Assembly: GCA_030762935.1 (NCBI GenBank)
Contig: CM060899.1
Location: forward strand, 11,949,001 to 12,013,000
Origin: Hymenopus coronatus
Lineage: Eukaryota; Arthropoda; Insecta; Mantodea; Hymenopodidae
Length of the DNA: 64,000 nucleotides
Direction of reading: 5' to 3'
Part shown: piece after piece, positions 1 through 9,182 of the stretch
How positions within the stretch are numbered: the first letter of the stretch is position 1
Layout of the letters: every line of letters starts with the position of its first letter
The notes under the pieces: model-generated
What the model was told of the DNA's origin: nothing
The model's input: only the letters and a program-made list of their open reading frames with translations
Database searches by the model: none
Program-made: the position numbers and the translations under genes

Positions 1-1186
1 ACATATAGTTTCACAAAATCACCTATACAGCATCAGTAAAATGTCATGCAGCACTTGGTTTTCCTTTAAAATTCCAGGACTGATTTATTTCTAAATTGGT
101 ATATTATAAAATGAGGGCAACAGGAAGGAAGAGGAAAGTAACAAATAGGTTATTCAATGTCAACAACTTGGGTGTTGATGGTGTGAGTATAAAATACTGG
201 GCCTGTAAAAAAACATTTTTAATTCTAATTTTACCTCACTGATAATTTAAGAGCTGATATACTTTAAAGGAGATTGTTCACATACCAGTTTCATGTGAAT
301 ATATTTTACAGAACATTGCACTGTTTTAAAATAAATGAAAGTGAAAGAACCCCAAGTATTAGAGCTATAAGGTCCATTTTTTCCTAAATTTTAAAATGTG
401 TGCATGAAATAATATATACTAGATACTATAAAGTGAGAATGTTGTGTGTGTTTAAGGTAATTTTGACTCAGACAATTCATTTCAGTCAAATTTTCCAAAA
501 TTACAAGAAACATGCACGCACACACACACACATATATGGTCTTCAGATTTATTTGGTCTTTGCCACCAATAATTTTATTCACACATGAGAATACCAGGTG
601 GTGTGTCCTTAGAGAGTCAACAGTTTCAATGTCACCTTAGAGAAATAGGACTTGTAATGTAACTTTCCTCAAACTCACAATTGCAGCATTTACACAGATA
701 GGTAAACTATTCTTCCGGTTAAGAAGTAGCTCTCAATCATGCAAATTCCATCTCACATGAAAAGAACACACAAAATGTCCTGGCGAGAAACATTTTTGCA
801 CCATCCAGTACATCAACCTGTTTACAAAGTCAGCATTGCATGCAGTCCATGGTTCAATTCTGCAACTCCCCTTTCAGTTCACTGAACTTATTATATCAGG
901 CATTTAAACCCACTGGCGCTAAAGGCCAAGGTGTGTATATATAGCACAGGTTTAAGGTAAGCTCTAGATTATTAAGACAAAACACTTATTATAATTGTAT
1001 ACAATGTCCATAACCTCAACATTTGTTTTATTTGTCTACATAGGGTTGTATTCATCATTGGCATGTAAAACTGTGAATTTTATTCGGTCACATTTAAGGC
1101 TTTGTTAGCCATTTGGTGGATACTATTTTGAAACTCCTTATAGCTTCCCATACCAGCTTATGTGATGCAAATAAGCCATTTGAATG
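1..1186. other. No gene recognised
   Basis: AT-rich sequence with short, uninformative open frames on both strands and a short AC run near 519-531. The first 60 bases (around 'agtttcacaaaatcacctat') resemble 9311-9345, so the left edge probably lies in an interspersed repeat that recurs at 9.3 kb. Nothing else is supported. Confidence 0.6.
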
Positions 1187-2183
1187 CAATGACATCCAAA
1201 TTGACTGCATGGTCTTTTCCTTGTCCACACCCTTGGCCCTAATTGCCATCTTCACTATCATAGAAAGGCATGGATGAAATCTTGCAACATTTTGCTAAAA
1301 TATCGAAAGCAAATCCAGAGATTTGAAGACCAACAGGCATTTCACTTTAAAAGCTACTTTCGAAGGCTTTATTTACCAATGTTATTAAAAGAACTGCTGA
1401 AACTAGCCACCCCCAGTGCATACATTTTTGGCGCCTCTTTAGGAAACTGTCCTTTTTCTGTAGTTCACATTGAGAAATGCTGACTATTTCCTGGCAGATA
1501 TTTGGTTGTAATTCTTCCAGGGATGTGTGTTTGTCTTGCAAACTTAATGCTTTAAGTTATCTCAGAGATAGAAAGCACAAGGGGTTAGTTTGCGGACAGA
1601 GGGGGCCACAAATCTGTAAAAATAATATGAATAATAATAAATAATAACTTCCGAAACACACTTTCAATTGTTCTCATCAAAAGATTGGCTGTATGTGCTG
1701 TTGCAGAATCTTGTTGAAAAAAGACATCATGCTCCTTGTCTGTTAACTCTCTAAAAAATGGGGACTTAATGGTATTCACGTATGTTTCGGTCAAACTGTT
1801 GACTCAACAAAAAAAAAAAAAAAATGCCCAAGAACATCCAAACCACTGTAAGTTGTTTTTCACTGCGCACATGGTAACAACACACAGCTGCTGTATGCAC
1901 ATACTCTAACAGAATTAAAAAAAAATATCCGCCAGCATTTCTCAATGTGAACTACGACGAGTGATAGTTTCCTTAAGAAGTACCAAAATGATATGGACAA
2001 CAGCATGACCAGTTCCACCATCTCCTTTAATAACATGGTAAGGAAAGCCTTTAAAAGTAGTTTTTATAATGTTGCATGTTTTCATCAATGCCTTTCTGTG
2101 ATAGCAGCAGGTGGCAATGAGTGCCAAGGGTGCAGACAGGCAAAACACAGCATAGCCGGTTCAAAAGTATTTGGATCACCAGG
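1187..2183 (-). mobile_element. Mariner-related element D1 with long inverted ends
   Basis: This is a degraded Tc1/mariner-superfamily element of about 1 kb. Its right end reads GGATCACCAGG followed by TA, and its left part (1191-1400) is an inverted, diverged copy of 2000-2183. The same architecture is clearer in copy D2 at 13178-14288. Each arm is about 190 bp, unusually long for a mariner. The segment carries a minus-strand transposase remnant between the arms. The left terminus is approximate because that end has diverged; a TA duplication is seen only on the right. Confidence 0.65.
1354..1794 (-). pseudogene. Mariner/DUF4817-type transposase fragment
   Basis: Minus-strand frames give the DDE-nuclease core 'FFQQDSATAHTANLLMRTIE' followed by a disrupted 'DLWPPLS' block, then a C-terminal piece with 'NICQEIVSISQC' and 'FLKRRQKC'. 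In this insect family the block FQQDGATAHTA carries a catalytic Asp, and RDLWPPRSPDLTP precedes the last acidic residue. Only the catalytic core and C-terminus remain, in two frames with an AT-rich insertion near 1615-1660 and a poly-A run at 1810-1824. The helix-turn-helix N-terminus is absent, so the protein is dead. It sits inside D1, whose ends it once served or parasitised. Confidence 0.8.
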
Positions 2184-2224
2184 TAGTATAGAATAAGGAA
2201 AAAAAACCCTACTACTAAACTTAC

Positions 2225-2721
2225 CTTGATGTTATCAGAAACAGACAAAGTTTCTCTTTCCAGCCACCAGGGTTCTTCTTTAATTTCTATTTTGCTATGC
2301 ATTTCATGATCACTGCTGTATTTCTCAATCTGCATTAAAGGCTCTTGAGGTACAAATTCTTTGTTGAAGTCAGAAACTAGAGCCTGCTCAAGTTCCGTTT
2401 TGGGATCAATCTCCCAGTTACTGCTACCTGTAATAATTTCAGACTTAATCTGTTTTACAAGATGTTTGATAGGACACTCTCTCTTTATCTGTGAACCTGC
2501 AAAAGGAGTCTCTGACTTCATTTCTGTTTTGATTGCTATGTTACAATTATCATCCAGAAGCACAGCATCTCTGTTGGTCTTCATTATAACATCCATTAAT
2601 GAGAATTCCCTCTCATTCTGCAGAGCTATCTCGTTTGAAAGGTCTTTGATTTCTGTTTTGGTATCCATCCCACAACTGTCATTACATCTGAAACTGCTTG
2701 TTCCCGATTTCATTAACAAGT
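2225..2721 (-). CDS. Internal exon, psi-KxE-rich, probable C2H2 zinc-finger gene
   Basis: On the minus strand a 497-nt open stretch is bounded by a pyrimidine tract and acceptor (tctctccacag, ending at 2722) and by a strong donor AAG|GTAAGT (GT at 2224-2223). The exon starts with 2 nt of a split codon and ends in phase 0, coding about 165 residues. The product is acidic and low-complexity, with no recognised fold. It contains IKTE, MKSE, IKRE, IKSE, IKEE and the related TKTE and PKTE tetrapeptides, i.e. repeated psi-K-x-E SUMO-acceptor-like motifs, plus 'IEIKEEPWWLE'. Regions like this precede zinc fingers in many insect C2H2 transcription factors, but no fingers are visible here; they would lie below position 1 or in exons I cannot see. 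The downstream reading frame past 2224 is intron and then D1, suggesting D1 sits in that intron. A methionine at residue 3 could be an alternative start, but the acceptor makes an internal exon more likely. Confidence 0.6.
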
Positions 2722-2959
2722 CTGTGGAGAGAAAGACAGTGTTATAAATACCATAAAATATGTAATTTTAAATATTATCTTATCAGTCACTGTTAATACT
2801 AACCACTCACTTCTACTCATTACAAATAAATCTACTCTTTGGTACAATGAATCACACCTCAACTTTCATGGCCATGACTCATACTATGGATCTTTGCCTC
2901 TTCGTGCTGATGCTATTACCTTCATGTTGAGATGTCTGTACAAGTTGATCTAATGGAGG

Positions 2960-3140
2960 AATCAAGGTTAATCTTTTACTACTATGATGCAGGGAATGAA
3001 GATGGGGCAAGGCAATGGAGGGGGAAAATGGAGAAAACTTGCCCTTGTGCCCTTTTCCACCACAAATTCCATTTGCAGTTGCTTGAGATGAACTCAGGCC
3101 ACCTTGGTGAGAGTTGAGTGACATAAGCAGTCGACCACAA
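2960..3140 (-). repeat. SINE family A, decayed copy
   Basis: The minus strand reads a degraded tRNA-like head (tggtcgactgcttatgt), a B-box-like 'gagttcatctcaagc', the family body 'atttgtggtgga' with a GC-rich stretch, and a shortened tail around 'catagtagtaaaag'. It aligns with the full copy at 43322-43578 and the copy at 13350-13501. The open frame across 2879-3124 is a product of the repeat and not a gene. The tail end is uncertain. Confidence 0.65.
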
Positions 3141-4070
3141 TGCAGCCTAGTAAATTACTATTTGGGTTTATATCATGTTTTGATAGTTTTTCTTCCACAC
3201 TAGTTTTATGGAGGAAATAAGTTGGAAAAAGAATTTTTAAAAAAGCCTAATAGCAGTTAATTATATACCACCCACAACATTATAAATAGGCTTATACCCC
3301 GTATTGATAGCTTTGATTTACTGTAATAATTAAATCAAATGAGGCTTAGTGCTTGTGTGAACAGCTTGTCATTACAGCTCTGAGTGCCAAAGTTGCATAG
3401 TTTGAGTCCCACTGTGAAATTTGATTTTTCATGTTTGATTCATACTTTCCAATTTAGTCATTGCACCAGCTAGTTTTAAAGAAAAATTATTAGCAAATTT
3501 TTAAATGAAGAGTACACTTCCTCCATGTTAACTGAAAGAATCTATTAACAACTGTACTGAAGATATTTCAAAGCTTAAAACTATTCACCTTTCCATTTGA
3601 CAACGCTTTTCCATACTATAGACCATCTTGTTTATGGTATTTTTGAGTAGCTTGGATTGTCTGTTGATGTGTCCTTTCCAAAAGTGTCAGGCAACTGCAG
3701 ATTTGTCCATTTTTAGCTCATGTTTCTGGTATGTTCTTTTGCTCCGATTTTTATTCCCCCATTTTTAGTTCATGCTTCTGGTATATTCTTTTGCTCTGAT
3801 TTTTATCCCTCCCCCCACAATACAGTTTTAGACAGTTACTGCAATTTTATATATTCTGGTTTTGTTTTCAGGTGGAAAAGACAAATAAAAGAAAAACTTG
3901 TAAGACAAAACTTGCCCTAAATCAGTATGTGTACGACTGGTTGCACACAACTCTTCTTTTGAGAATGGCATCAAATCAATGGCAAAATCTATTTCAAATT
4001 TGGGAACTAAGTATAAAACATTGTTTTTGTAATGGTATCACAATATCATAAAAAATAATTTCAATTCAAC
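3141..4070. other. No gene recognised; contains a 52-bp tandem duplication
   Basis: Non-coding AT-rich sequence. Bases 3707-3758 are repeated at 3759-3810 with a few differences (unit starts ccatttttagctcatg / ccatttttagttcatg). The open frame at 3720-3920 only reflects this duplication. A B-box-like 'gtttgagtccc' at about 3398 has no convincing A box. Confidence 0.6.
3707..3810. repeat. 52-bp tandem duplication, two units
   Basis: Two adjacent units with a period of 52 bp (3707 and 3759), differing at a handful of positions, so the duplication is not recent. Confidence 0.8.
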
Positions 4071-5065
4071 CCCTTTAGCACCAATCACAATCTAACTGTG
4101 ATCCAAAAATTCTGTGAGAATTGCCATTCAGGATTTAATTTTGATGCCATTTTCATGCTTCATCTCTTTCCAATGGAAAAGTCTGTGTACTTCTACGTCA
4201 TAGCGATAGATAACGGTTCTCTGGAGCATTTCAGGACCTTATCTTTACACTTCAAAGTTCTAAATCTACCAATTTAATTTCTCTAGCTGGTATTTATGCT
4301 AGTTGAAATATGGCAGCATCTAGCCAAAGATTATGAAATAAAAAGAAAATAAGAACTGTAGAACAAGATGTATTAGGAGTGAGTGATTTTAAATTTTCAG
4401 ATCTTGATAAGAGTTTCCGACATCGACATAAGAGAGGAAGATGTGTATTCTAGCTTCAGCGATGAAAATGCATTCAATAATAATGACACTTGTATGCATG
4501 AAAATAATTGGTGTACTTTATCAAAATGGATTTATGGAGCTGTAACCAGATGAATACAATGTGAATTAACTATTCAGTTACACAATAACACAAGTGGTAA
4601 ATTTTACAATAATCTACATTACATTTGTATACTATTGCTTTATGCCACTTCATTAATAGTGGTATCATGCTTAAGTGTGTATGTGTTCTTGGCAATTGTT
4701 TTTTGAGCTTCAGATTACATCAATTAATTTTTTGCATTTTAAAAATTAAAGCACAAGACCAAAACAGAATGCTGCTTTATTAAAGAAATATCTGAACTTT
4801 CAATAAATTAGCCTAAACTTTCTGTGCAGTAAAGTTTAGTATGCCTATTATCGACTATTTTAGGATTTTGAATTTTATTTTTAAGTTTTTCTTTTTTAAT
4901 TTTTGTTAAAGCACACAATTTTTCAGATACTTTTTTTAAGCCATTATCAAGATATTCCAGGTATTGGTCTAAATTTTTCACTGTAATTTTCTTAAACGGG
5001 GAATAATATTTTTGCCGTTTTATTCTTAGCCATATACAAAGAATCCCAAATTTCAAGGTCATCAC
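4071..5065 (+). mobile_element. piggyBac-like remnant, copy 1
   Basis: The left end CCCTTTAGCACCAATCAC matches the piggyBac-type terminus CCCTTT..., and the next ~900 bp align end to end with the TTAA-flanked element at 57540-58780. The TTAA here has degraded (tcaac). Around 4390-4560 frames encode an acidic segment with 'REEDVYSSFSDENAF', typical of the acidic N-terminus of piggyBac-type transposases. No catalytic domain follows, so this is a non-autonomous or internally deleted derivative. The right terminus is not recognisable. The lysine-rich minus frame at 4808-5065 is probably fortuitous. Confidence 0.55.
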
Positions 5066-5104
5066 ATAGCAAACAGATTTTAAAATATTTTACATCTCTT
5101 TAGT
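5066..5104. other. Spacer between piggyBac-like and Tc1-like remnants
   Basis: Short AT-rich junction with nothing recognised. Confidence 0.4.
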
Positions 5105-6010
5105 CTAGTATATTCCCTTATTCTCCATGTGCTGCAATTAGAGCTGCTATACACCGTGGCATTTAATCAAACAGGTTCTGAATAAGTTCCTGAGGGATTT
5201 CCCTCCACACAGTTTGTATTCAAGCCCACAAATCTGTGACACAGGTTACTGCAGGACCATGATGCACCAGCTGCTGACCAACCATAGCCCAGACATGTTT
5301 GATGGGCAAAATGTCAGGCAAATATGCAGGCAAGCAATGGCACCCGCTGCTCTTAGTACATTCCTCACAACATTGCCTGGGCATTGTCCTGCTGAAATGT
5401 GACCTGTAGAGATGCCTGAAGTATCTGTAATACCTGTTGCTATTCGAAGTGCCCTTAATTTGTAGGAGGTGAGATCAGTTGTGACCAATGGTACCCCAAA
5501 CCATCAAACCTGATGTTTGTCCTCTATGCTGTGCAACAATGCAGCCCTACAGGTTGCACTCACCATGGTATTGCTGGATTACCTGTCCAAAAAGACTACA
5601 TTTCGCCACTCAGCACCCAGTGATGGTGTTCATGTATCCAATGCAATCGGAGGAATTAGTGGTTTATGGACAATGGAAGCTAACATAATGGCAATCCAAC
5701 CTTTAGCAGACGGCGACACGTTGATGCAGACAAGTTCACACCTGTTGCAGTGCTGCAGCATCGAGCCGACTTCCGTGGTCCAGTAGCCATTCTTTGCTGC
5801 ATACAACCTTCATCTATTCACTGCTTCCACACAGACATATCACTGTCATAGCAGCATGCCCTGTATGAGCCAAAATCTCAGATGTTAAACCTGCTTCCTG
5901 GAGACCGATCATTATGTCTCGTTCAAACTCGCTCACATGCCGATTAGCTCCCTTTGAAATTGATGAGGCATACTAGCACTCGCTTCATTGTTTCCACCTA
6001 GTTTGATAGC
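5105..6010 (-). pseudogene. Tc1-like transposase pseudogene
   Basis: Minus-strand frames give, in order, an N-terminal helix-turn-helix block 'RANRHVSEFERDIMIGLQEA' (about 5890-5955), a middle block 'GAEWRNVVF' (about 5600), 'FQQDNAQA' (about 5385) and a C-terminal block with 'PIKHVWAMVGQQLVHHG' and 'IPQELIQNLFD' (5130-5310). This is the order and approximate length of a Tc1-family DD34E transposase, in which FQQDNA and SPIEHVWD supply catalytic residues. Several stops and frameshifts break it (for example the stops in 'LWA*IQ' and 'LFD*MP'), and the last acidic residue reads K (IKHVW). It is inactive. Terminal repeats were not identified. Confidence 0.85.
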
Positions 6011-6490
6011 TCTGACCTCCTTGGACCACCATGGCAGGACTCTGTTAGCCTACATGTACCCCATCTCTCTGCAAACCTAATTACTTGTTGCTTGCACACT
6101 CTTCTACACTTCCACCAAATTTGAAGTTATTCAGGAAGTTCCTTCTTGGTGTTGTAATTTTCACAAATGGCAGTATATAACAAACAAAATATATATATAT
6201 TTTTCATTTGTTAAGAAAATTATCTTAAAAATACAGTATTTTAAGCAAAATCATTAGAGCTATTTGCAAAAATACATATAAAATAGTTTGAGGTGGCTAA
6301 ACCTTTGTATTGTTGCATCCTTGGAACATGCAGAATCTAAATATCAAGGTTGGGTAGAAAGGTAGAGCCAAATTAAAAGATTCAAATCCTGGCTATTACA
6401 TTGAATTTTAAGTTTGACTACCTTCCCAACTCCTGTCCTACCTGCAGCTTGTAGAAGAAACAATGATAATCAAGCTTGGTATTTAACATA
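6011..6490. other. No gene recognised
   Basis: Sequence between the Tc1-like pseudogene and the pogo-like element. It probably includes the outer part of the Tc1-like element, but no inverted end was found. A short TA run lies at about 6190-6200. Confidence 0.5.
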
Positions 6491-6503
6491 CCGTAAAAGC
6501 AGG

Positions 6504-6737
6504 TGAATCCGATCAAAATTTGTATATAATTTAATATTTTGAAATGAAATGGTGAAGCACAGAAGATATGTTCCTTCATATTGACAATAATTATACATAA
6601 ATATAGTCATTAACTGACTTCAACAATTGTTTAATTGTTTACCGATCTGTATCACCTGCATAATGCAGGTGGTTCCGATCACTCAATTATTTTCATTCAA
6701 TGTCATTTTATAACTTTAATATGGGTGAATGCGATCA
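6504..6737 (+). repeat. Subterminal motif repeats of the pogo-like element
   Basis: The motif GGTGNNTNCGATCA occurs at about 6502-6515 (GGTGAATCCGATCA), 6669-6682 (GGTGGTTCCGATCA) and 6724-6737 (GGTGAATGCGATCA). At the opposite end an inverted related copy lies at about 8985-9001 (TGATCGGAATTACCCGCC). Repeated subterminal motifs commonly act as transposase-binding sites; that role here is inference. Confidence 0.6.
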
Positions 6738-6961
6738 CAACTGTGATTTTTAGAAAATAATTTTCATAAATTACAGAAACAGCTAACAATGGCATATAAA
6801 TTGTGCATTTATATTCATATTTATTTTGTAGGACTCCAAATATTTCAGCACATGTTCCTAACCAAAGATCGATTACAGAATATGATTACAAAGAATAAAA
6901 AACACAGCTCAGGTTCTCATCATTGAAACTGTCCATTACTCCATTTTATTAATCATATCAT

Positions 6962-8647
6962 CTATGTTTCTGAACACGTAACTTCCTCTTCTTTGAGTTT
7001 CGCATTGGATTTTTCGAATAAAATTATGTCACTTCTCTCTACTTCTGCAATGTCTTCAGTCTCTGGATAATATAAGTGCATTTTCAAGTTATCACTTTTT
7101 TTTTTGTTTCTTAAAAACTTAACCTCAAACAAATCTTTATTCACTTCTTCCTCAATCTTTTCAATAAAATATCAAACCCTCTCCTTCTTTTACAACAAAC
7201 TCTCCTCTTGAAATTTCTTCAGTTTCATTCTCACTTTCCTCAACTGCTTTTGATGCTTCACCATCATGTCTCTCTGCTGGCTCATTTACACTGGTTCCTT
7301 CACCTGTAATGTGGACATTTTATTGACTCTCAAGATCTTTCACAACCATTCCTTTACCTGGCGCCACATTCAAATGAGTTATGAACTTGCAGCTTAGCTG
7401 TTTCTCCAGTACGATACTTCTTTAAGTGATGCACAAATGCTTCTGTCCATGTCATTTCCATTTTCTGAGTACCATTATCATCATTTACATCTACAACTTG
7501 AGAGAGAACTTTCTCTGGGTAGAAGGAAACAATCCCTGTCTTTGCAAAACCGGATATGATATTGTTTCTTATTATCTCCAATTTCATTAAATGCCTTTTT
7601 AAGAAGGCGAAGAAATTCTGATTTTGGAACTATACCTCTGTTATGTTGTTTCCACTCGTCAAGAACACTCCTCCAAGCACGTTTGAGTGGTCGAAAGAAT
7701 GCTACATTGAGTGGTTGGGTCAAGTGGATGGTGTTAGGTGGCAACAGAACAAATCGCACATTGTGCAACTCACACTGTTAGATGACATGTAGAGAAATGT
7801 GGCTTGTTATATTATCCCCTATTAGCAACTTTGTCTCTTCTAATCTTCTTACAAAAGGAACCAGAATGTCCGAAAACCATGCTACAAACATACTCATATC
7901 AAACCATCCACTCATATTTCTACTATAGCCAACACCCCCTAACAACCATGAGTCATAGAGATACTTACTCTCGTACACTGTATACGGAGGAAGCAATTTT
8001 CCATCGGCTGTAGCTGATACTATAATGCTATATGCTGTTCTTTGAAGAATCAATCATTCTTTGCAGATGTTTCACACCATGTGTGACGATGACTAACTTG
8101 ACCCCGATCATCTGAGAAATTGGTTTCATCATAATTAATGATGTTAGATGGAGGTCCATTGATGTCTCTAAATTAGAACAATATTCATGCACTGTAGTCT
8201 GTGTAACAGCTGCTCTGGCTCTTTATATTTTCACAATTTTAAACTTAATTCCATGTTTCTTCCAAGGAACCCACGTAAACATTCCTTGCCAGGTCTGTTC
8301 TCAGTAAATATTTTTTCTATTTTCCCTATCCTATTTAGACAGCTTTGTATTACGTTTTTGATATCTCGATTTCTTAGCGGAAAACCCCATTTGGCTCACA
8401 CCAGTAATTCTTCAACCAAAGCTTTTTCTTCTCTACTTAAAGCAGTTTGCCCTTCCATTCCGAATTTATATTTGTTATTTATTTTATCATTAAGGGTGGT
8501 ATATGGCACACCATATTGCTCTGATGTTAATTTCCCCGATTTCACAGCATTAGTTAAGTATGAAGGATTGTAGTTACATCTACTGCTAGGACCAACTTTC
8601 CTTTTATACTTCCCCATGCTGATAGGATTCACTCTACAATGTAACAA
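6962..8647 (-). pseudogene. pogo/Tigger-like (HTH_psq + DDE_1) transposase pseudogene
   Basis: Starting near 8615 the minus strand encodes 'MGKYKRKVGPSSRCNYNP' and 'QYGVPYTTLNDKI', a Psq-type helix-turn-helix as in Tigger, Jerky and CENP-B relatives. The DDE_1 nuclease follows: 'YSIIVSATADGKLLPPYTVY' (about 8030), 'GWFDMSMFVAWFSDILVPF' (about 7900), 'LLIGDNITSHIS' (first catalytic Asp region, about 7810), 'FVLLPPNTIHLTQPLNVAFF' (Q-P-L-D equivalent, here N, about 7730) and 'GIVSFYPEKVL' (about 7520). Stops and frameshifts split it at about 8390, 8100, 7775 and 7560. The Asn at the usual final Asp position would remove a catalytic residue if original. The acidic tail runs to about 6962. Length matches the family once joined. 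Confidence 0.85.
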
Positions 8648-9033
8648 ATATTAATGTCAGACAAGCTACCATTAAAAAAAAAAAAAAAACTTGGAATAGG
8701 TTTAGTTACTGATACTACTGCAGGAAATATGAATGAAATAAACTATGTTAAAACATACCTAGTTATACGAAACCGATGAAATGCACAACAGAACTTTTCA
8801 CAACTAAGCTTCTTCCACCACTATGACACGTTCACTTGAATCTGATCTACTGCTATAGAAAACAATAACAGTTCCGATGCAACAATGTTCTGTTCTAATT
8901 GTATTCTCGTTCTAAACACATGATGCAATAATTAACTCTAAACAGTTGTTCTGCCATTTATTGTTTTCCATGTAAAAGAAGAAATGATCGGAATTACCCG
9001 CCTAAATCAGATTCACCCGCTTTTACAGTGCTT

Positions 9034-9036
<3 letters not shown>

Positions 9037-9087
<51 letters not shown>
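9037..9087 (+). repeat. (CT)n microsatellite
   Basis: About 51 bp of pure CT dinucleotide, directly outside the right end of the pogo-like element. Confidence 0.95.
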
Positions 9088-9090
<3 letters not shown>

Positions 9091-9182
9091 ACCTTTTTCT
9101 AAAAATGCTTCTTTTGGATTCAGGGGATCTCATGATGTATTTCTGGTGAAATCTCAACATCAAATTTTTTGGGTGGAATAAA
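9088..9182 (-). repeat. Family P repeat, short fragment
   Basis: The minus strand matches the first part of family P ('cccaaaaaatttgatgttga', 'aaatacatcatgagatcccc'); compare 16530-16590, 29575-29650 and the reverse of 30800-30890. Confidence 0.6.

Larger units (their letters stand above)
6491..9028 (-). mobile_element. pogo-like DNA transposon, 2.5 kb, both ends present
   Basis: The left end reads TA|CCGTAAAAGCAGGTGAATC from 6489. The right end is its inverted match, GATTCACCCGCTTTTACAG|TG, ending at 9028 with the TA duplication mutated to TG. The span is 2,538 bp and encloses a broken pogo/CENP-B-type transposase on the minus strand. The family's TA target preference fits. Subterminal copies of the terminal motif are present (separate entry). 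The (CT)n tract begins immediately outside the right end. Confidence 0.8.

Noticed and set aside
3350..3430. Degenerate tRNA-like sequence
   Set aside because: A B-box-like gtttgagtccc without a convincing A box or matching SINE body.
4808..5065. Lysine-rich 85-codon ORF
   Set aside because: AT-rich composition makes lysine codons; the homologous region in the other piggyBac-like copy is not open.
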